Shown: in pieces, positions 10,835 to 22,049 of the stretch
Position numbering within the stretch: position 1 is the first letter of the stretch
How the letters are laid out: every line of letters starts with the position of its first letter
Assembly: GCF_048544455.1 (NCBI RefSeq)
Contig: NC_133534.1
Span: forward strand, 224,158,292-224,222,291
Direction: 5' to 3'
Length of the DNA: 64,000 nt
From: Silene latifolia
Lineage: Eukaryota > Streptophyta > Magnoliopsida > Caryophyllales > Caryophyllaceae
Notes under the pieces: generated by a model
The model's input: only the letters and a program-made list of their open reading frames with translations
Databases searched by the model: none
What the model was told of the DNA's origin: nothing
Position numbers and translations under genes: made by a program

Positions 10835-12738
10835 AGTTGACCATCAGGGAGGCAGTGTTTGACCGGCGTTTTATAGTGGTGTTTGTTTGGGTAAATAATT
10901 CATGGGAATCGGTTTAGACCCTTGTTTCGCGTGACCCAGACCTGACCGGGGCTTGGGCTGAGATAAGGGGTGAGAGTCGACCATGAGGGAGGTGTCGTGG
11001 GTGGTTATTGGTGGTGTTTTGCGCGGTGGTTGCCGGAATTACGACCTAGGGCAGATTGTGTTTAAACACGATGAAACCATTTGGATACTCGTTGTCTTGA
11101 CCTTGTTATGACGGGGATAGAACCGGGTGGTTGAGTCAACAATGTTGGATGTGTTTTGGCAGTTGCAAGTGGTGGTTTGTTGTGGTGGCAGTCGGAAAAC
11201 GCGAAAACAAGAGAATGGTGATATAGTGGTTGTTGGTGTCGGTTTTGGTGTTGTGGGTTGTCGGGAGGGGTCGTGGCCAGTGGTGGGACAAACGTGGGTC
11301 AAGGGAGACCACGGCGGTGGCTACTGGTGGTCGTGGGGTGGTGCAAGGTGATGAGTGGCTGTGTTGAGGTGTTTGTGTCGGGTTTTTGAGGGGCTGTTTA
11401 AGGCGTGGTTTTATGGTCTGGTTAGGACGGTTCAGGGTGTCGTTAGTGGTCGTTAGGACGCGCCGTGGTGCGGGCTAGTGAATGGCAGGATTGGGTGGTG
11501 CTGACGGTGGCTAGGGGTGTCGTGGTAGGCAGATTTTGGTGAGGCATTGATCACGATTTTAAAACCTTGAATGTTGTATGGGTGTGGGGGTTGTTTCACG
11601 TGTTTTGGGGGTTTAGGTAGTTGGGTTGACTTGTTTGTTTAAGACGGGTTTATGCTTGGGTGACTAGGGATTATATTTGAGTCTAATTTCAATATCGTGG
11701 ACCTTTAACAATAATAATAATTAATTAATTTGAATAATGAGGATAATTTATAAATTAGTAAATAATAATGGAGGATAATAATTAATAATTGATGGAAAAT
11801 TATAATATTATGTTAGGTGAAGATTTGTGAAGAATTTATAATCGGGTTCGGTTGGTTTAATTATTTGGATTGCTTGAGCTTCATAATTGGATATTGCTTG
11901 CCAGGTAGGATAATCTACTCAACTATATCTATTTTCCTTGTTTAATACATGGATGTTATTGGAGGGATGATTGGTTTATGACTACTTGTTTAATTAAGTT
12001 AATTGAGTAATTAATGTTGTTAGTTGTTGGAGTTGTGCATATATTATACGATTATATTGTGGAATGGTTTATGATAATTGGACGGCTCCAAACATAGTCT
12101 CTGGTGGATAATGTGTATGGTTATTGGACTGCCCCAGGCTTAGTCTCTGGTGGATAACGTGTGTGAATAATTGGAAGGCCTCATGCTTAGTCTCTGGTGG
12201 ATAACGTGTGTGAATGATTGGAAGGCCCCAGGCTTAGTCGCTGGTCGATAACGTGGACAGTTGATGTCGAGATATGACATGTGGACAGTTGAGATTAGAA
12301 TTTGGCATATTGACAGTTGTGAGATTATTATAGATTGGTTGCTATAATGTATTTTATCCTACTCAACCACATGGTTGACCATGTATTCGTGAACACCTTT
12401 GATGAACCATAATGGAGAGCGGATTTGACAGGTACTACAGATTATCTTATTTGGGAGCATTGGGATGCGAGCTCGACTTGGACCATAGTTGTTGTCTAGA
12501 TCACTTAGTTGACGTATAGAACTGTATTTATGTAATTTTCGCTGCGTAGTAAATTGTAATGTTAAGGTTTAAATTTAATCGGTTGGCAATGTATTAAAAC
12601 CATTAATTCAGTTAAAGTTATTAAAGTACTTTTGGAGAGTTGGACTTTGTTATTCACGACCTCGTGAAACCAAGATGGTATCGCTCTTATGTACTTGGAA
12701 ATGTCTTGCTAAAAGCTCTGAATAAATGGGGGTTTACA
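10835..12738 (+). repeat. Gypsy (chromovirus-like) LTR fragment, type C, plus orientation
   Basis: The last 400 bp (about 12345-12738) is the reverse complement of 22050-22430. It ends in a damaged form of GGGGGTGTTACA, the terminus usual for Del/Tekay-like LTRs (TGTAACACCCC...GGGTGTTACA). The upstream part (10850-11640) is G- and GGT-rich and AT-rich after 11690. No coding function is supported; open frames at 11039-11351 come from GTGGTGG-type base composition. No clear LTR start was found, so the left limit is simply the end of Athila A. Confidence 0.5.
12072..12262 (+). repeat. Minisatellite, ~47-bp unit, four copies
   Basis: The unit contains TTGGA(A/C)(G/T)GCC, then CTTAGTCTCTGGTGGATAA and CGTGTGTGAAT. 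The TAGTC core recurs at 12095, 12141, 12188 and 12235, giving periods of 46, 47 and 47. The fourth copy is degenerate. It sits inside the type C LTR-like sequence, and similar words occur in the inverted copy near 22640-22670. Confidence 0.8.
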
Positions 12739-14905
12739 TAGGGAGTCGTCCCTCTTTAGCATCCTATCTCTAGAATGACTCTCGTTCGCCCTGGATAAGG
12801 TCGTCCACTAACCAAAGTTTTTGAGTAACAGGTGAAGGTACGTATTGGGAAGCCCTTTAATCGGACACCCAATCCCGCCCACGGTAGCGGCCTCTACTGA
12901 TCGATCTTGGTTGGTTGAATGCAAAAGTTGATAAAACGGGTAAATGCATGAATGCGCATCCACAAGTTTAAACCTAACATGTGAGCTTTTTATGTCGGTT
13001 GTTTACCCAAATATCAAGTAATTGATGTCAAGTTGGATTTAGTGTTGATTTGCATGCAAGACGGAAATTAAACATCCATTTACCGAGTTAGGTTTCTAGG
13101 GCATAACGTGATCCATTCGTCTTAGAAAGGCGTTTTGCAAATACAAAATAAAATGTGGACTTGTCAATCTGATCCGTCCTGTATTCGGGTTAATCAAAGT
13201 TGGGATCCTCCTAGACGAGTGTTGGAAAGGAAGCAGAACCTGCATCAGGCAGCCTATTGAGGCGCGAGCCTTAGGTTGATGCATAGGGCCCTGTCCTGGT
13301 TTGAAAACTGGAAATCAGTTGTCCTGTTTAGGCGTGAAGCAGCAGATGACCCAAAGGGTTGTCTCCTGGTTGTTCAAAGCGTTTGTGAAATGGTTTCTAA
13401 AAGGGTATATGAACCCGTCTTTGTTGAAAATGTCGTTTAGACCGATTTTGTGCCAATATGAAGAACGGGACTTGAATAATCATCATTGAATTGATGATAT
13501 TCGATGTCAGGTTCGGTTTTTCAAGCTTGACATGAATAGTTTTGAAAAACATTTATTATGAACTAATTATGTTAAGTTCATTGTTTTGGAATTAGCCAAT
13601 GTTCATCATCGTACTCGGGTTTAAACTAACATGGTATGTGGAACCAAGGATGATTATGCATGTGTTACTAATATGGTTGTTTTTAAAATGCAAACAAATG
13701 AATAAAACGTTTTAAAATACCTTTTAAAATGTAATTAACCAAATATTATCACCGAAACACGGATTAAACCGTCATGGTATGAGGAACCCAGGGTGAACAT
13801 GTTTATGGTTAAAAAGATTTCATCATAAAAATGATTTAAAATGGTAAAACCAGTTGCAAAATTAAATGAAAATGGAAATAATGAACTCAAACACGTTTGA
13901 GTTCTGACATGGATAGCCCATTGAGGCGCAAGCCACCTAGTTGTCACTAGGGGCTTCTGTTCCAGGTCAAAACTTGGTTTTGGCTCATTCGATCCGTATT
14001 TTGGACCATGTTATCCATGTTTTAGCATATAAAAGTCATAAAAACAGATAAAAGAGGATTAGTTACACCCTCATACTTACATGCTAGGTTGAAAGACGAG
14101 AAATCGACGGAAGTGTAAAAACTTATTTGGTCGGAAAACTCAGTTAAAAACTGTTTTAGCAATGTAAAGAGTGTTTGTTTTATTTAGTGATTTTGTAGTT
14201 TGTCGAAGTGGTCGGTCAAGTGATTTAATGCACGATGACGGTACCAAACAATGTGTATGGCTTGTATTTCCGATCGGTAGGTTAAAGATATGTGTCGGTT
14301 TGTGACTTAAGAAGTCGAGTCTGGAATTTTAAGGGAGAAATGAAGGGCGGACACTCGCGTACTTTCAAATGGTGGCATTTGAGGGGTATTTATAGAGGCT
14401 TGAGTAGTTGTGTGGGTTTTGAGCGACGTGGCCGCATGGGCTACTCGAAGAGGCGCGAGCCATTTCGCGGGTCTTCGAGCTGTCTTGTCACTATCACGCA
14501 CTTGAAATTATGATTTGTTCTATCCTAGGTTTTGGATGTCATGATTGTAGTACTTGACCATTTAAGTATACCGGGTACACTTAACATGGAAGCTTTGTAA
14601 TATTTGTTTTTTTGTGTTTGGCTCGGTTTGACTCGTTGTTAGAGTCGGGATTTGAATTTTGAGTCGGTTTTTGGTCCGGGGTCAGTTTTGACTCTGATTA
14701 GTGTCATTGCGACCCCGTCGTCGTGCATAAAACACTTCAGGTACTTTTGAAAAGTTTTGAAAATGTTTTGTTTTCGAAATCGTTTTGAGTTTTCCGACGT
14801 ATAGTTATACAAAATTGTCGATTAAACGCAGCGATTCCTAAGCATGTTGTAGTCCGATAATCATCGGGTGTTTATTGGAGATTCAACAGATACTGGGTAT
14901 CTACA
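12739..14905 (+). repeat. Probable solo LTR or LTR fragment of a Tat/Ogre-like gypsy element
   Basis: It begins near GGGAGTCGTCCCTC, continues with a block around GGAAGCCCTTTAATCGGACACCCAAT-like sequence (12850-12880), and ends ...ACTGGGTATCTACA at 14905. This is my recollection of how Tat/Ogre/Retand LTRs look, not a measured match. It contains dispersed subrepeats built on GAGGCGC(G/A)AGCC near 13259, 13922 and 14450. No target duplication was found, and no gene is supported. Confidence 0.4.
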
Positions 14906-15029
14906 ATGTAATTCCTAAACTTATCATTTATAATAAAAGTTTCTTGATTGTATCTCCGATTACCGCCCCGGGAAACTGAGATGGTAACATCTCCCAATTA
15001 CCTTGGCCGGGTAAGAAGGGGGTGTTACA
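14906..15029 (+). repeat. Terminal fragment of another type C LTR
   Basis: It carries GAGATGGTAACATCTCCCAA and ends GGGGGTGTTACA. In reverse complement this resembles the tip seen at 22050-22135 (TGTAACACCCCC ... TGTTACCATCTC). Only the terminus is recognisable. Confidence 0.5.
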
Positions 15030-15831
15030 GATTGATTTGGTTGAGGAATGACGGAGATATGTAAGTTTTAAGATTTCAAAGAGAGGGGTTTATTGGAGGG
15101 TTTTATGGGAAACATATGAAATTAGAGAAGGTAGGGGATGAAGTGAGTTGTGAGGAAATGAGAATAAAACCTAGAACAATAGCCCAATATGACTTAGCTT
15201 GGTCCATGACCCAATCGACTCGGTTCAACTCAAATTTAGCGTAAAATCAGATTCTAAGCTCTATTTGTGAAATTTGATAGTGGTTTTTACCCATGCGTAT
15301 TAAAAACATGGTTCTAATAAAATAAGGTTAACAAAATAATAAAATAATACAAAAAACTATTTAAACTAAAAATTCGCGAGTGTTACAGCCTTAATGTATT
15401 TTTGTTTCCACTTTGTATTTTAAATTTTGTACATATATATTTAATCGTATTTGGGGATTTTTTAAACGATGTCTTTCAAATTATTTATAAATTTAATCTT
15501 ACGTAAGAAAAACAATTTCCTTAAAAGATAATGGTATTGGTTGATGTTTATGCACTAATCAAATTATTAAAGTGCTTGATACAAATATGAAACAAATTAT
15601 ATTATTTAAGTGTTTTCTTTATATGGGAACATAGCATTGCTAGTTTGTTTTCATATTTGAATGATTTAATGTCATTTCTGAATTTTAGATTTCAAACTTT
15701 TTTAATTATAAATCAATGTGAATCAAAGATCTTATCCAAATAAATCTTTATAAAAAGAAAATTATATTTCAATCTTATTTTCTAATACAAGACACGCTCC
15801 CCTAAACATTAATTTACGAAAAAGACTCAAA
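15030..15831. other. Spacer upstream of the dioxygenase gene
   Basis: AT-rich with no gene seen. A second GTGTTACAG at 15380-15390 may be one more scrap of a type C LTR tip. The last few hundred bases presumably hold the promoter of the downstream gene. Confidence 0.5.
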
Positions 15832-15839
15832 TATAAATA
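15832..15839 (+). promoter_or_regulatory. TATA box of the dioxygenase gene
   Basis: TATAAATA lies 90 bp before the ATG at 15922. With the usual 25-32 bp spacing, transcription would start around 15860-15870, giving a 5' leader of about 55 nt. Confidence 0.6.
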
Positions 15840-15877
15840 TGACACTCACACAAAACACATACAACATCATCTCTCAA

Positions 15878-15889
15878 ATGCCCACTTGA
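15878..15889 (+). other. Three-codon upstream ORF (ATG CCC ACT TGA)
   Basis: It lies inside the predicted 5' leader, its stop ending 32 nt before the main ATG. If transcription starts upstream of 15878, it could modestly reduce translation of the dioxygenase. This is inference only. Confidence 0.35.
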
Positions 15890-15921
15890 CTTGTTTTTAC
15901 CAACAAAACATTACTCTAAAC

Positions 15922-16152
15922 ATGTCAGACCTTGCATCCAAATTTGTTATCGCACAATTTCCAGTTGAGGTGATAAGCAAAAGTAAAGATAAAAACATGA
16001 TAAAAAAATACATTGTCAAATCAACTGAAGATTACGTTAGTTCCTCACTTCCATACATAGAGTTTCCCACCATTGATCTTCAACGACTCCTAGACTCGGA
16101 TGAAGAATTACAAAAGTTTGATCATGCTCTTAGCTCTTTAGGAGCTTTTCAG
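15922..16152 (+). CDS. Dioxygenase exon 1
   Basis: 231 nt, 77 codons, ending ...GGAGCTTTTCAG before GTTTGT. Phase 0. The 679-bp intron 1 follows. Confidence 0.88.
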
Positions 16153-19100
16153 GTTTGTTTTAACATGATTATGATTTATGGATGGATTCTTGATGTTCCT
16201 ATCAATTATTCATGATTTTCTAATTATATAATAAGCTTTTGGGGTTAAAAAATATTTTGTATGGCTTTATTTTCCTTTTATCTTTGTATAGATTTTTCAT
16301 TTTTCCTTTGAAGGTTCAATTATGATTAGCTAAGCTTAGTAGTGTATGAGCATGATTCTCAAAATATTTATTGCATCAAATGTGGCAATGACACCATACT
16401 ATACTCTCTCTGTACGTAGGTAACTTTTTTTTTTGTCATTCATATCTATTCTCTTACATTTCACTATTTGATAAATCTTATAGAAGAAACAAAAATTTCA
16501 ATTAAAAAAATGTGCGGGTTACAATATGTTAATCAATGTACTAAAATCAACATTCGTCATACTTGATAAATATATAACTGTTATTAATCCCCTTCTAGTT
16601 ATTTTTTAAACAATTGTGACAAATATTGCAAATCCATAACTTTAAACAAATAAACAAGACACAACTTCGGAAAATAATATTTTCTTTTATAGAATCAAGA
16701 AATCATGAAAGTTATAGCATAAATAACACATTCTATTTGCTTTTACAAAATTTATGGAAATTTTAAAAATAGTAAACCACATTTCGTGCAATGACTAATG
16801 TTTATGTTTTCTTTATGATTTGGCAATGCAGCTTATTAATCACGGCATAGAAAGCTTTAAATTTGATCAAGTACTGAACATTAGCAAACAATTTTTTTCT
16901 CTTCCAATAGAAGAGAAACAAAAATATGCGAGATCTGTATCAATGTTAGGAGGGTGGAAACATGATAAACTGCAAGGTTGGGGAACTGACCAAATGGTTG
17001 AGACTCAAGCATTCAATTGGAATGATAGGCTGATGCTTACCATGTACCCTATTCAATTTCGTAATTTCAAGTATTGGCCCTCTGAAAGCGTACCAAATTT
17101 CAGGTAAACATTTATATAATGAGAGAACATCATATTTATTTGAGTTTTCTTTCTTTTCTTTTTTTTTTGTCAAAAACTACTTAACTTTTATCTCAATTCA
17201 AAATACACTACCTAACACTTTTTTTCGCTTTCTTTGTCACACACTACCAACTGCAGATTTTCGACAAATTTGGTCAACATTCCGGTGTAGACAAGCTGGA
17301 ATTATAATTTTTGACCAAATTATTGGCGAGAACTACGAAATCTTATTTTTTTTTGAGTAATTTAAAAATTACTCCCTTTTAAAATTTAGTTTTTTTAAAA
17401 TTACTTCCTTATATAACTTTTTTTTTTTCTAAAATTACTCCTTTAAAATACACTTTTATCAAAAATTACTTTCAAACTTCAATTTAAGTAACTTATTCCG
17501 TCGGTTTTTGAACTTATTTTGTTTGTGGCTTAGCCAATTTATCCTGTGAAAGTTTTAATTATGTAGAAAAATTGAGGGAGAGTTAAAAAAAAAAGAAAAT
17601 AGATGAATAAGTCACTTAAGTTGGAGTTTTGAAACAGTTTTTGATATATTTTGAGTAATATAGATCTTCCGCCGGATTTGAACATGCTGTTTACATATCA
17701 TTTTAGGTTTGGATCATTTCTGTTCGATTTCAGGTAAAAAACATCGGTTTATTCCGGGTTAGGTTACGGTAGGTTTTTGGATTTGGTAAGGTTTTGACAG
17801 TCTAATTCAGATCAAATTTGAGATTGCTAGAATTCTGGTCAGAACAGGAAGCGTCAGGTCACTTCGGGTTTAGGTTAATTTGGGTCAATTATTATCATAT
17901 TATATAGGGATGACCGTTAGTGTGTAACAATAAACATTTGGTTCAGGTGATATTGGGCGGGTCACGCTCAGGTTCTGAGTTCGAGTATCAGGTTATCCAA
18001 GCCGGATTATTCAAACTTGGCCAATTTAGCGTGTCAGTCTAGTCTTAGTTAAGTAATTAAAAATTTAAAATGAAGACGTTATAGAAAATACGTTACATGT
18101 TAGAATTTCACGTCTCCATTTATTATCTTTTCCCGTGTGATTTATTTGACAACAAAATTGTAAAAATATCTTGGTTGGTCATTTAATATCCTATAATTGC
18201 TGTTAACCATCACTGTTTTATAAAAATTACACATACATTTAGTGTTTAGAAAAAAAATCTCATTATTATAAAGTTTTTAGAAAAATAATATCATTATTAT
18301 TATTATCACGATAGTTTTGTTTATTTATTTTTCTTTTTACATTGTTTCATAAAGGCAGTTTTCTTTAATTTTTTATTTTTTATTAGGCCACTTATGGTCA
18401 GACAAAAAATTATCCTATATAATTCTAATATTTCATATAAGCAGGAAAGTGTTTGAAGAGTATGCATCGGAGACAAAAAGAATCAAAGAGGTGTTATTTA
18501 AAGCACTTTCAAAAATATTGAAGTTGCCAGAAGATAACTTGCTAAATAAGTATGCAAATGACGGAACAATGATTTCAAGAATCACTTACTATCCAGCATC
18601 TCCATACCCAGATAGAATGCTTGGGTCAAGTCCACATACAGATACAAACATGTTTACCACTGTGCTGCCAGACAATGAGGTTGAAGGTCTCCAATTTGAG
18701 AAAGATGGTCAATGGTTTAAAGTACCAATTATCCCTTATGCGCTAATTGTCAATGTTGCTGATATGTTGGAGGTAGTTCTTATTTCACCTTTTATTTGAA
18801 ATTTTTTAATATGAAATATTTGTTTTTCGCGTTAAATTTTATCGATTAAAATTTTACTCTTTTTAAAACTATGCTTGTATTACTTACCTGGATGGTTTTT
18901 TTATGCATTCCAAATTTATTATTCTTTATATATCAATCCCAAAAAATAAATGTTGTTCGACTTTTCCAACAAAATTTTACACTTATTTTTGAAGATGACA
19001 AAACCATTTCTATGATAGTAATCACAACTAGCTTTATATAAGTTCAACTAAGTATTAATAAGTCGAATTTAAATCTATGATTTTTTACCCAACAACTCTT

Positions 19101-19467
19101 GTAGAAGTTAAAACATGTCTAAATATGAATCATCAGCATGATGTAGATAATGACAAATTGAAAGCGAGTTGAAAGCTACATTTGCATGATGCAGATAATG
19201 ACAAATGGAAGAGTAAAGAGCCCAGTTCACAGGGTAGCGACAAATTCAGAGAAAGGTCGGATATCAATAGCCACTGGAATCGGTGCACCCCCAAACACTG
19301 AAATAGGGCCATTAAAGGAGTTTATTACTGAAGAGAGACCACAACTTTACCCTTATCTTAAAAACTCTGCAGATGTAACTGCCAATTATTACGCAGCAGG
19401 CAAAATATTCATGAGAGAAGTCCGAAAGTATGGACCAAATATCTTGTCTCAACAATTTGCATCATGA
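15922..19467 (+). CDS. SRG1-like 2-oxoglutarate/Fe(II)-dependent dioxygenase, four exons
   Basis: Exons 15922-16152, 16832-17103, 18445-18772 and 19195-19467 all have GT-AG borders and consistent phases, giving 367 residues, normal for plant DOXC dioxygenases (about 350-370). The N-terminal DIOX_N-like region is roughly residues 45-150 (IEFPTIDLQ, then GAFQLINHGI across the first junction). The catalytic jelly roll holds the iron ligands H232 and D234 (SSPHTDTN) and H289 (SPVHRV). The 2-oxoglutarate-binding R-x-S is R299-I-S301. The enzymes are typically cytosolic and hydroxylate or demethylate small specialised metabolites; substrate cannot be told from sequence. The usual Asn of the NYYPPCP box is Thr here (ITYYPASPYP). 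The start was chosen as the first in-frame ATG with A at -3; the frame upstream has none. It is the only host gene in the window. Confidence 0.9.
16832..17103 (+). CDS. Dioxygenase exon 2
   Basis: 272 nt following acceptor TTTGGCAATGCAG. It encodes the LINHGI box and the F..LP.EEK..YA segment usual in this family. It ends in the first two bases of an Arg codon before GTAAAC. Confidence 0.88.
18445..18772 (+). CDS. Dioxygenase exon 3
   Basis: 328 nt following acceptor ATATAAGCAG. Its first G completes the split Arg codon. It carries the HTD iron-binding motif and ends GATATGTTGGAG before GTAGTT. Intron 2 before it is 1341 bp, contains T-rich runs and degenerate GGTT-rich sequence at 17640-18030, and has no gene. 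Confidence 0.88.
19136..19212 (+). repeat. Tandem duplication of the exon 4 splice-acceptor region
   Basis: GCATGATGTAGATAATGACA at 19136 and GCATGATGCAGATAATGACA at 19184 are copies 48 bp apart, matching for about 27 of 29 bases. The true exon 4 begins after the second AG. Use of the first AG (19145-19146) would reach an in-frame TGA after four codons and remove the distal His and R-x-S. Confidence 0.8.
19195..19467 (+). CDS. Dioxygenase exon 4
   Basis: 90 codons plus TGA, following acceptor GCATGATGCAG. It holds the distal iron ligand His and the R-x-S motif. AATAAA at 19471-19476 is too close to the stop to be the sole polyadenylation signal. Confidence 0.88.
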   Translation: MMTNGRVKSPVHRVATNSEKGRISIATGIGAPPNTEIGPLKEFITEERPQLYPYLKNSADVTANYYAAGKIFMREVRKYGPNILSQQFAS

Positions 19468-19847
19468 AATAATAAATGATGACGTCTCATATTCACAATA
19501 GCTGTCTTTTCACATTTTTATGGTGGTTTGATTGTTTGTTTTACATGTATGAGGATCTACATTAAAAGATAACTTTTATTCTTTTAAATGGTGTTTAACG
19601 TCAATGAAATTGAAAAAATTAGGTATATATGAAACAAATTACGCAAAATGAGTCCACATGATGACAATTAGATAATCTTAGCGAAATTATGTTAGAACAA
19701 ACTTATTTGGAAAAATAGTATGGAATTGTTGCGTCCTAAATTAGCACTGTCCTAAGGGACGATTTCTGACAAGCCTGTGTATACGGTACAACTGCTTTCG
19801 TGCTCCATATATTTTATGAAAACATATGTAAACGAAAATAACATCAT
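19468..19847 (+). other. 3' flank of the dioxygenase gene
   Basis: AT-rich sequence that presumably includes the 3' UTR. No further gene is seen before the Mutator-like element. Confidence 0.5.
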
Positions 19848-19856
19848 TTTTTTATA

Positions 19857-21025
19857 GGAAGAATTGACAGGAATAATCCTATCTTTCACTCCCTTTCCTA
19901 TAATAATCCCACCTATCATTGATCTGAAAATAGTTCAACCTTTATACAATGTCTTCCTAAAACAACCGATATGAAAATTTTAACTACAATACCGGGTCAA
20001 ATGCATATTAGTCACTCCCCTTTTCCTGTTTCATCATCCCCCACCTCAATTAATCCGCCATTTTGACACCTCCATCATTACCATCAAATCTCCATGCTAA
20101 CGTCCGGTCAACGCCTACTAGAATCGAGCTCGGAAGACAAAAAAAGTATCCTCCATTTTAGTTTCTCTAATATGGAGTATTATATTATCACCAACAACAT
20201 AACCATCGTTTGTAGTAGCATTAACACAATCACCAACAACATGGATTGTTTTATTATAAATACTTTGGTTTTTGTGTTATTAATACTTTCATTGTTCATT
20301 CAATTTAAGAAAACCCAGTTTAGATCACTAGGTATGCCGAGTAGTAATCCAATCTTATTAGAAGTATAAAATTATCCCAACATAAACAACAACACTGAAT
20401 TATTTAGAACTCTTGCTCGGATTAGTGCATTTTTACCACAAATGACCCATAAACATGTATTCTTTCCTCATCTTCGGCAATGGTGTAATGGGCATTGAGT
20501 CTCGAAATCTATAGAACTTCATGTTTCTACCCTGTGATTTTGGGGGTAAAACCAAAAGTCCAATATGCTTAGCTTCATGTCATCTTCTCTCTAATTTAAT
20601 CATCTTTTCTTTTAATTGTAAGTAAATATCCTCTTCAATTAAAAATTGTGAAAAATTATTATTATTTTTTAATATTCTACATGAAAGAGAGAATAAGCGG
20701 AAAAGAGGGATAAATGACGGTGGTAATGGTGGAGGGACTACAAAGGGATATATAGTGGTGTTAGTGATGGGGAGTTAAAACCAGAAAATAAAAATGACGA
20801 CAGGTAAATATTAGAGGAGCATGAGGGGGATGGAGTATGACTGAATTAGGGAAAAAAAACAAACAAGAAATATAGAAGAAAAAAAATAACTGGCTTACTA
20901 GGTAACCAGTCACATGACTCATTTAAAGAAGATATGATATAAAGATGAGATTATTAGGAGAAATCAAAGGTGGGACTGTTTTCGAAAGAGAGGTAAAAGG
21001 TCAGACTGTTCATGTCAATTTTTCC
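19857..21025. mobile_element. Non-autonomous Mutator-like element (MULE) with long terminal inverted repeats
   Basis: The left end (GGAAGAATTGACAGGAATAA) and the reverse complement of the right end (GGAAAAATTGACATGAACAG) begin imperfect inverted repeats traceable for about 90 bp. Both contain TCCCACCT at matching places. The element is flanked on both sides by the same 9 bases, TTTTTTATA (19848-19856 and 21026-21034). A 9-bp target duplication with long inverted repeats is characteristic of Mutator elements. No transposase is encoded. An open frame at 20094-20369 has a hydrophobic stretch but is not recognised. Confidence 0.8.
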
Positions 21026-21034
21026 TTTTTTATA

Positions 21035-21478
21035 TGTGTAAAAGTGTTTTTATAGTGTGAGAGAAGAACCCCTAGAACAATTGCAATGGCATGTTCTTTT
21101 ATTAAGGTTGTAAATAAGATCCTCTAAAAAAATTGGTCTCGTTGCAAAAAAACGATTATTCTTAAATAAAAAAACTAAGTTTGAAAAGATGAACAAGTTC
21201 TTCCAAAAAACAAGAAACTTGGTAGACATACCAAATTAATTATGGGTCTCATAAAAGAACTTTATTTAAAGTCTTTCCATTATGACAAAAAGTTGTTAAT
21301 GTTTGAGATTGACAAAATATGACATGGCAAAAGAAGATCTTTATAAAAATTTCTTCTATTTCTCTTGCCCTAAGAGCTAAAAAATGCTCTAACAATCATA
21401 AAAACTGCAGCTAAGAATCAATTAAACTCACCATATAAATACCAACTAAACTACAAAACCATTAGGATTCTTTTATAA
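21035..21478. other. Spacer between MULE and gypsy relic
   Basis: AT-rich, no gene seen. Words such as CAATTGCAATGGCATGTTCTT near 21080 and GAGCTAAAAAATGCTCTAAC near 21380 resemble small MITE ends, but no convincing inverted repeat or target duplication was found. Confidence 0.4.
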
Positions 21479-21920
21479 GGTTGCGTGCTTATGCAAAATA
21501 GGAAAGTGATAGCATATGCCCCTAGACAGTTGAAACGTTATGAAGTGAACTATCCGACCCATGACTTAAATCTAGGAGCAATTGTGTTCGAACTCAAGAT
21601 ATGGCGACACTATCTCTATGGAGTCACCATTAAGATAGTATCTGACCATAGAGTTTGAAGTATATCTTCACTAAGAATGAGGTAAACATGACATAAAGGA
21701 AGTGATTAGAGTTGATTAGCGACTACGACATGGAGATACAATACCATGAAGGAAAAACGAATGTAGTTGTCGATACTTTGAGTAGGAATTGTGCGCATTC
21801 ACTTTGTGAGGCTACTTCGAGGATGAAATTGAGAGAGGAATTCGAAAATATGAGTATTGGTGCGATCAAACCTAGTGGTGAGATCAGATATTTTACACTT
21901 CAATCCGAGCTATTGATAAG
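21479..21920 (+). pseudogene. Ty3/gypsy RNase H fragment (relic)
   Basis: Translation gives the RNase H region usual in chromovirus-like gypsy elements: [26 protein letters not shown] and [13 protein letters not shown], then DYDMEIQYHEGKTNVVVDTLSR after an interruption. A TGA near 21657, a TAA and a frameshift around 21660-21710 break it. No reverse transcriptase or integrase adjoins it. It may belong with the type C LTR fragment at 22050, but orientations differ, so this is uncertain. Confidence 0.8.
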
Positions 21921-22049
21921 TAATATTTTAGTGTTGTTTTATCCATGCTTTTATCTTATATTTGACTTGATTTTGTATGCTTTAATCGATTAATAGCTCA
22001 TTTACTAGTTAATTAGAAATAATTACTTTTATTAATTATTGTGAATAAT

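Noticed and set aside
11039..11351. Open frames on both strands in a GTGG-rich segment
   Set aside because: Explained by base composition of an LTR-like repeat; no start context or homology.
20094..20369. 91-codon frame with a hydrophobic stretch inside the MULE
   Set aside because: Not recognised, no splice or promoter support; possible captured DNA but no evidence of a gene.
21062..21400. Small MITE between the MULE and the gypsy relic
   Set aside because: Ends look suggestive but inverted repeats are weak and no target duplication was found.
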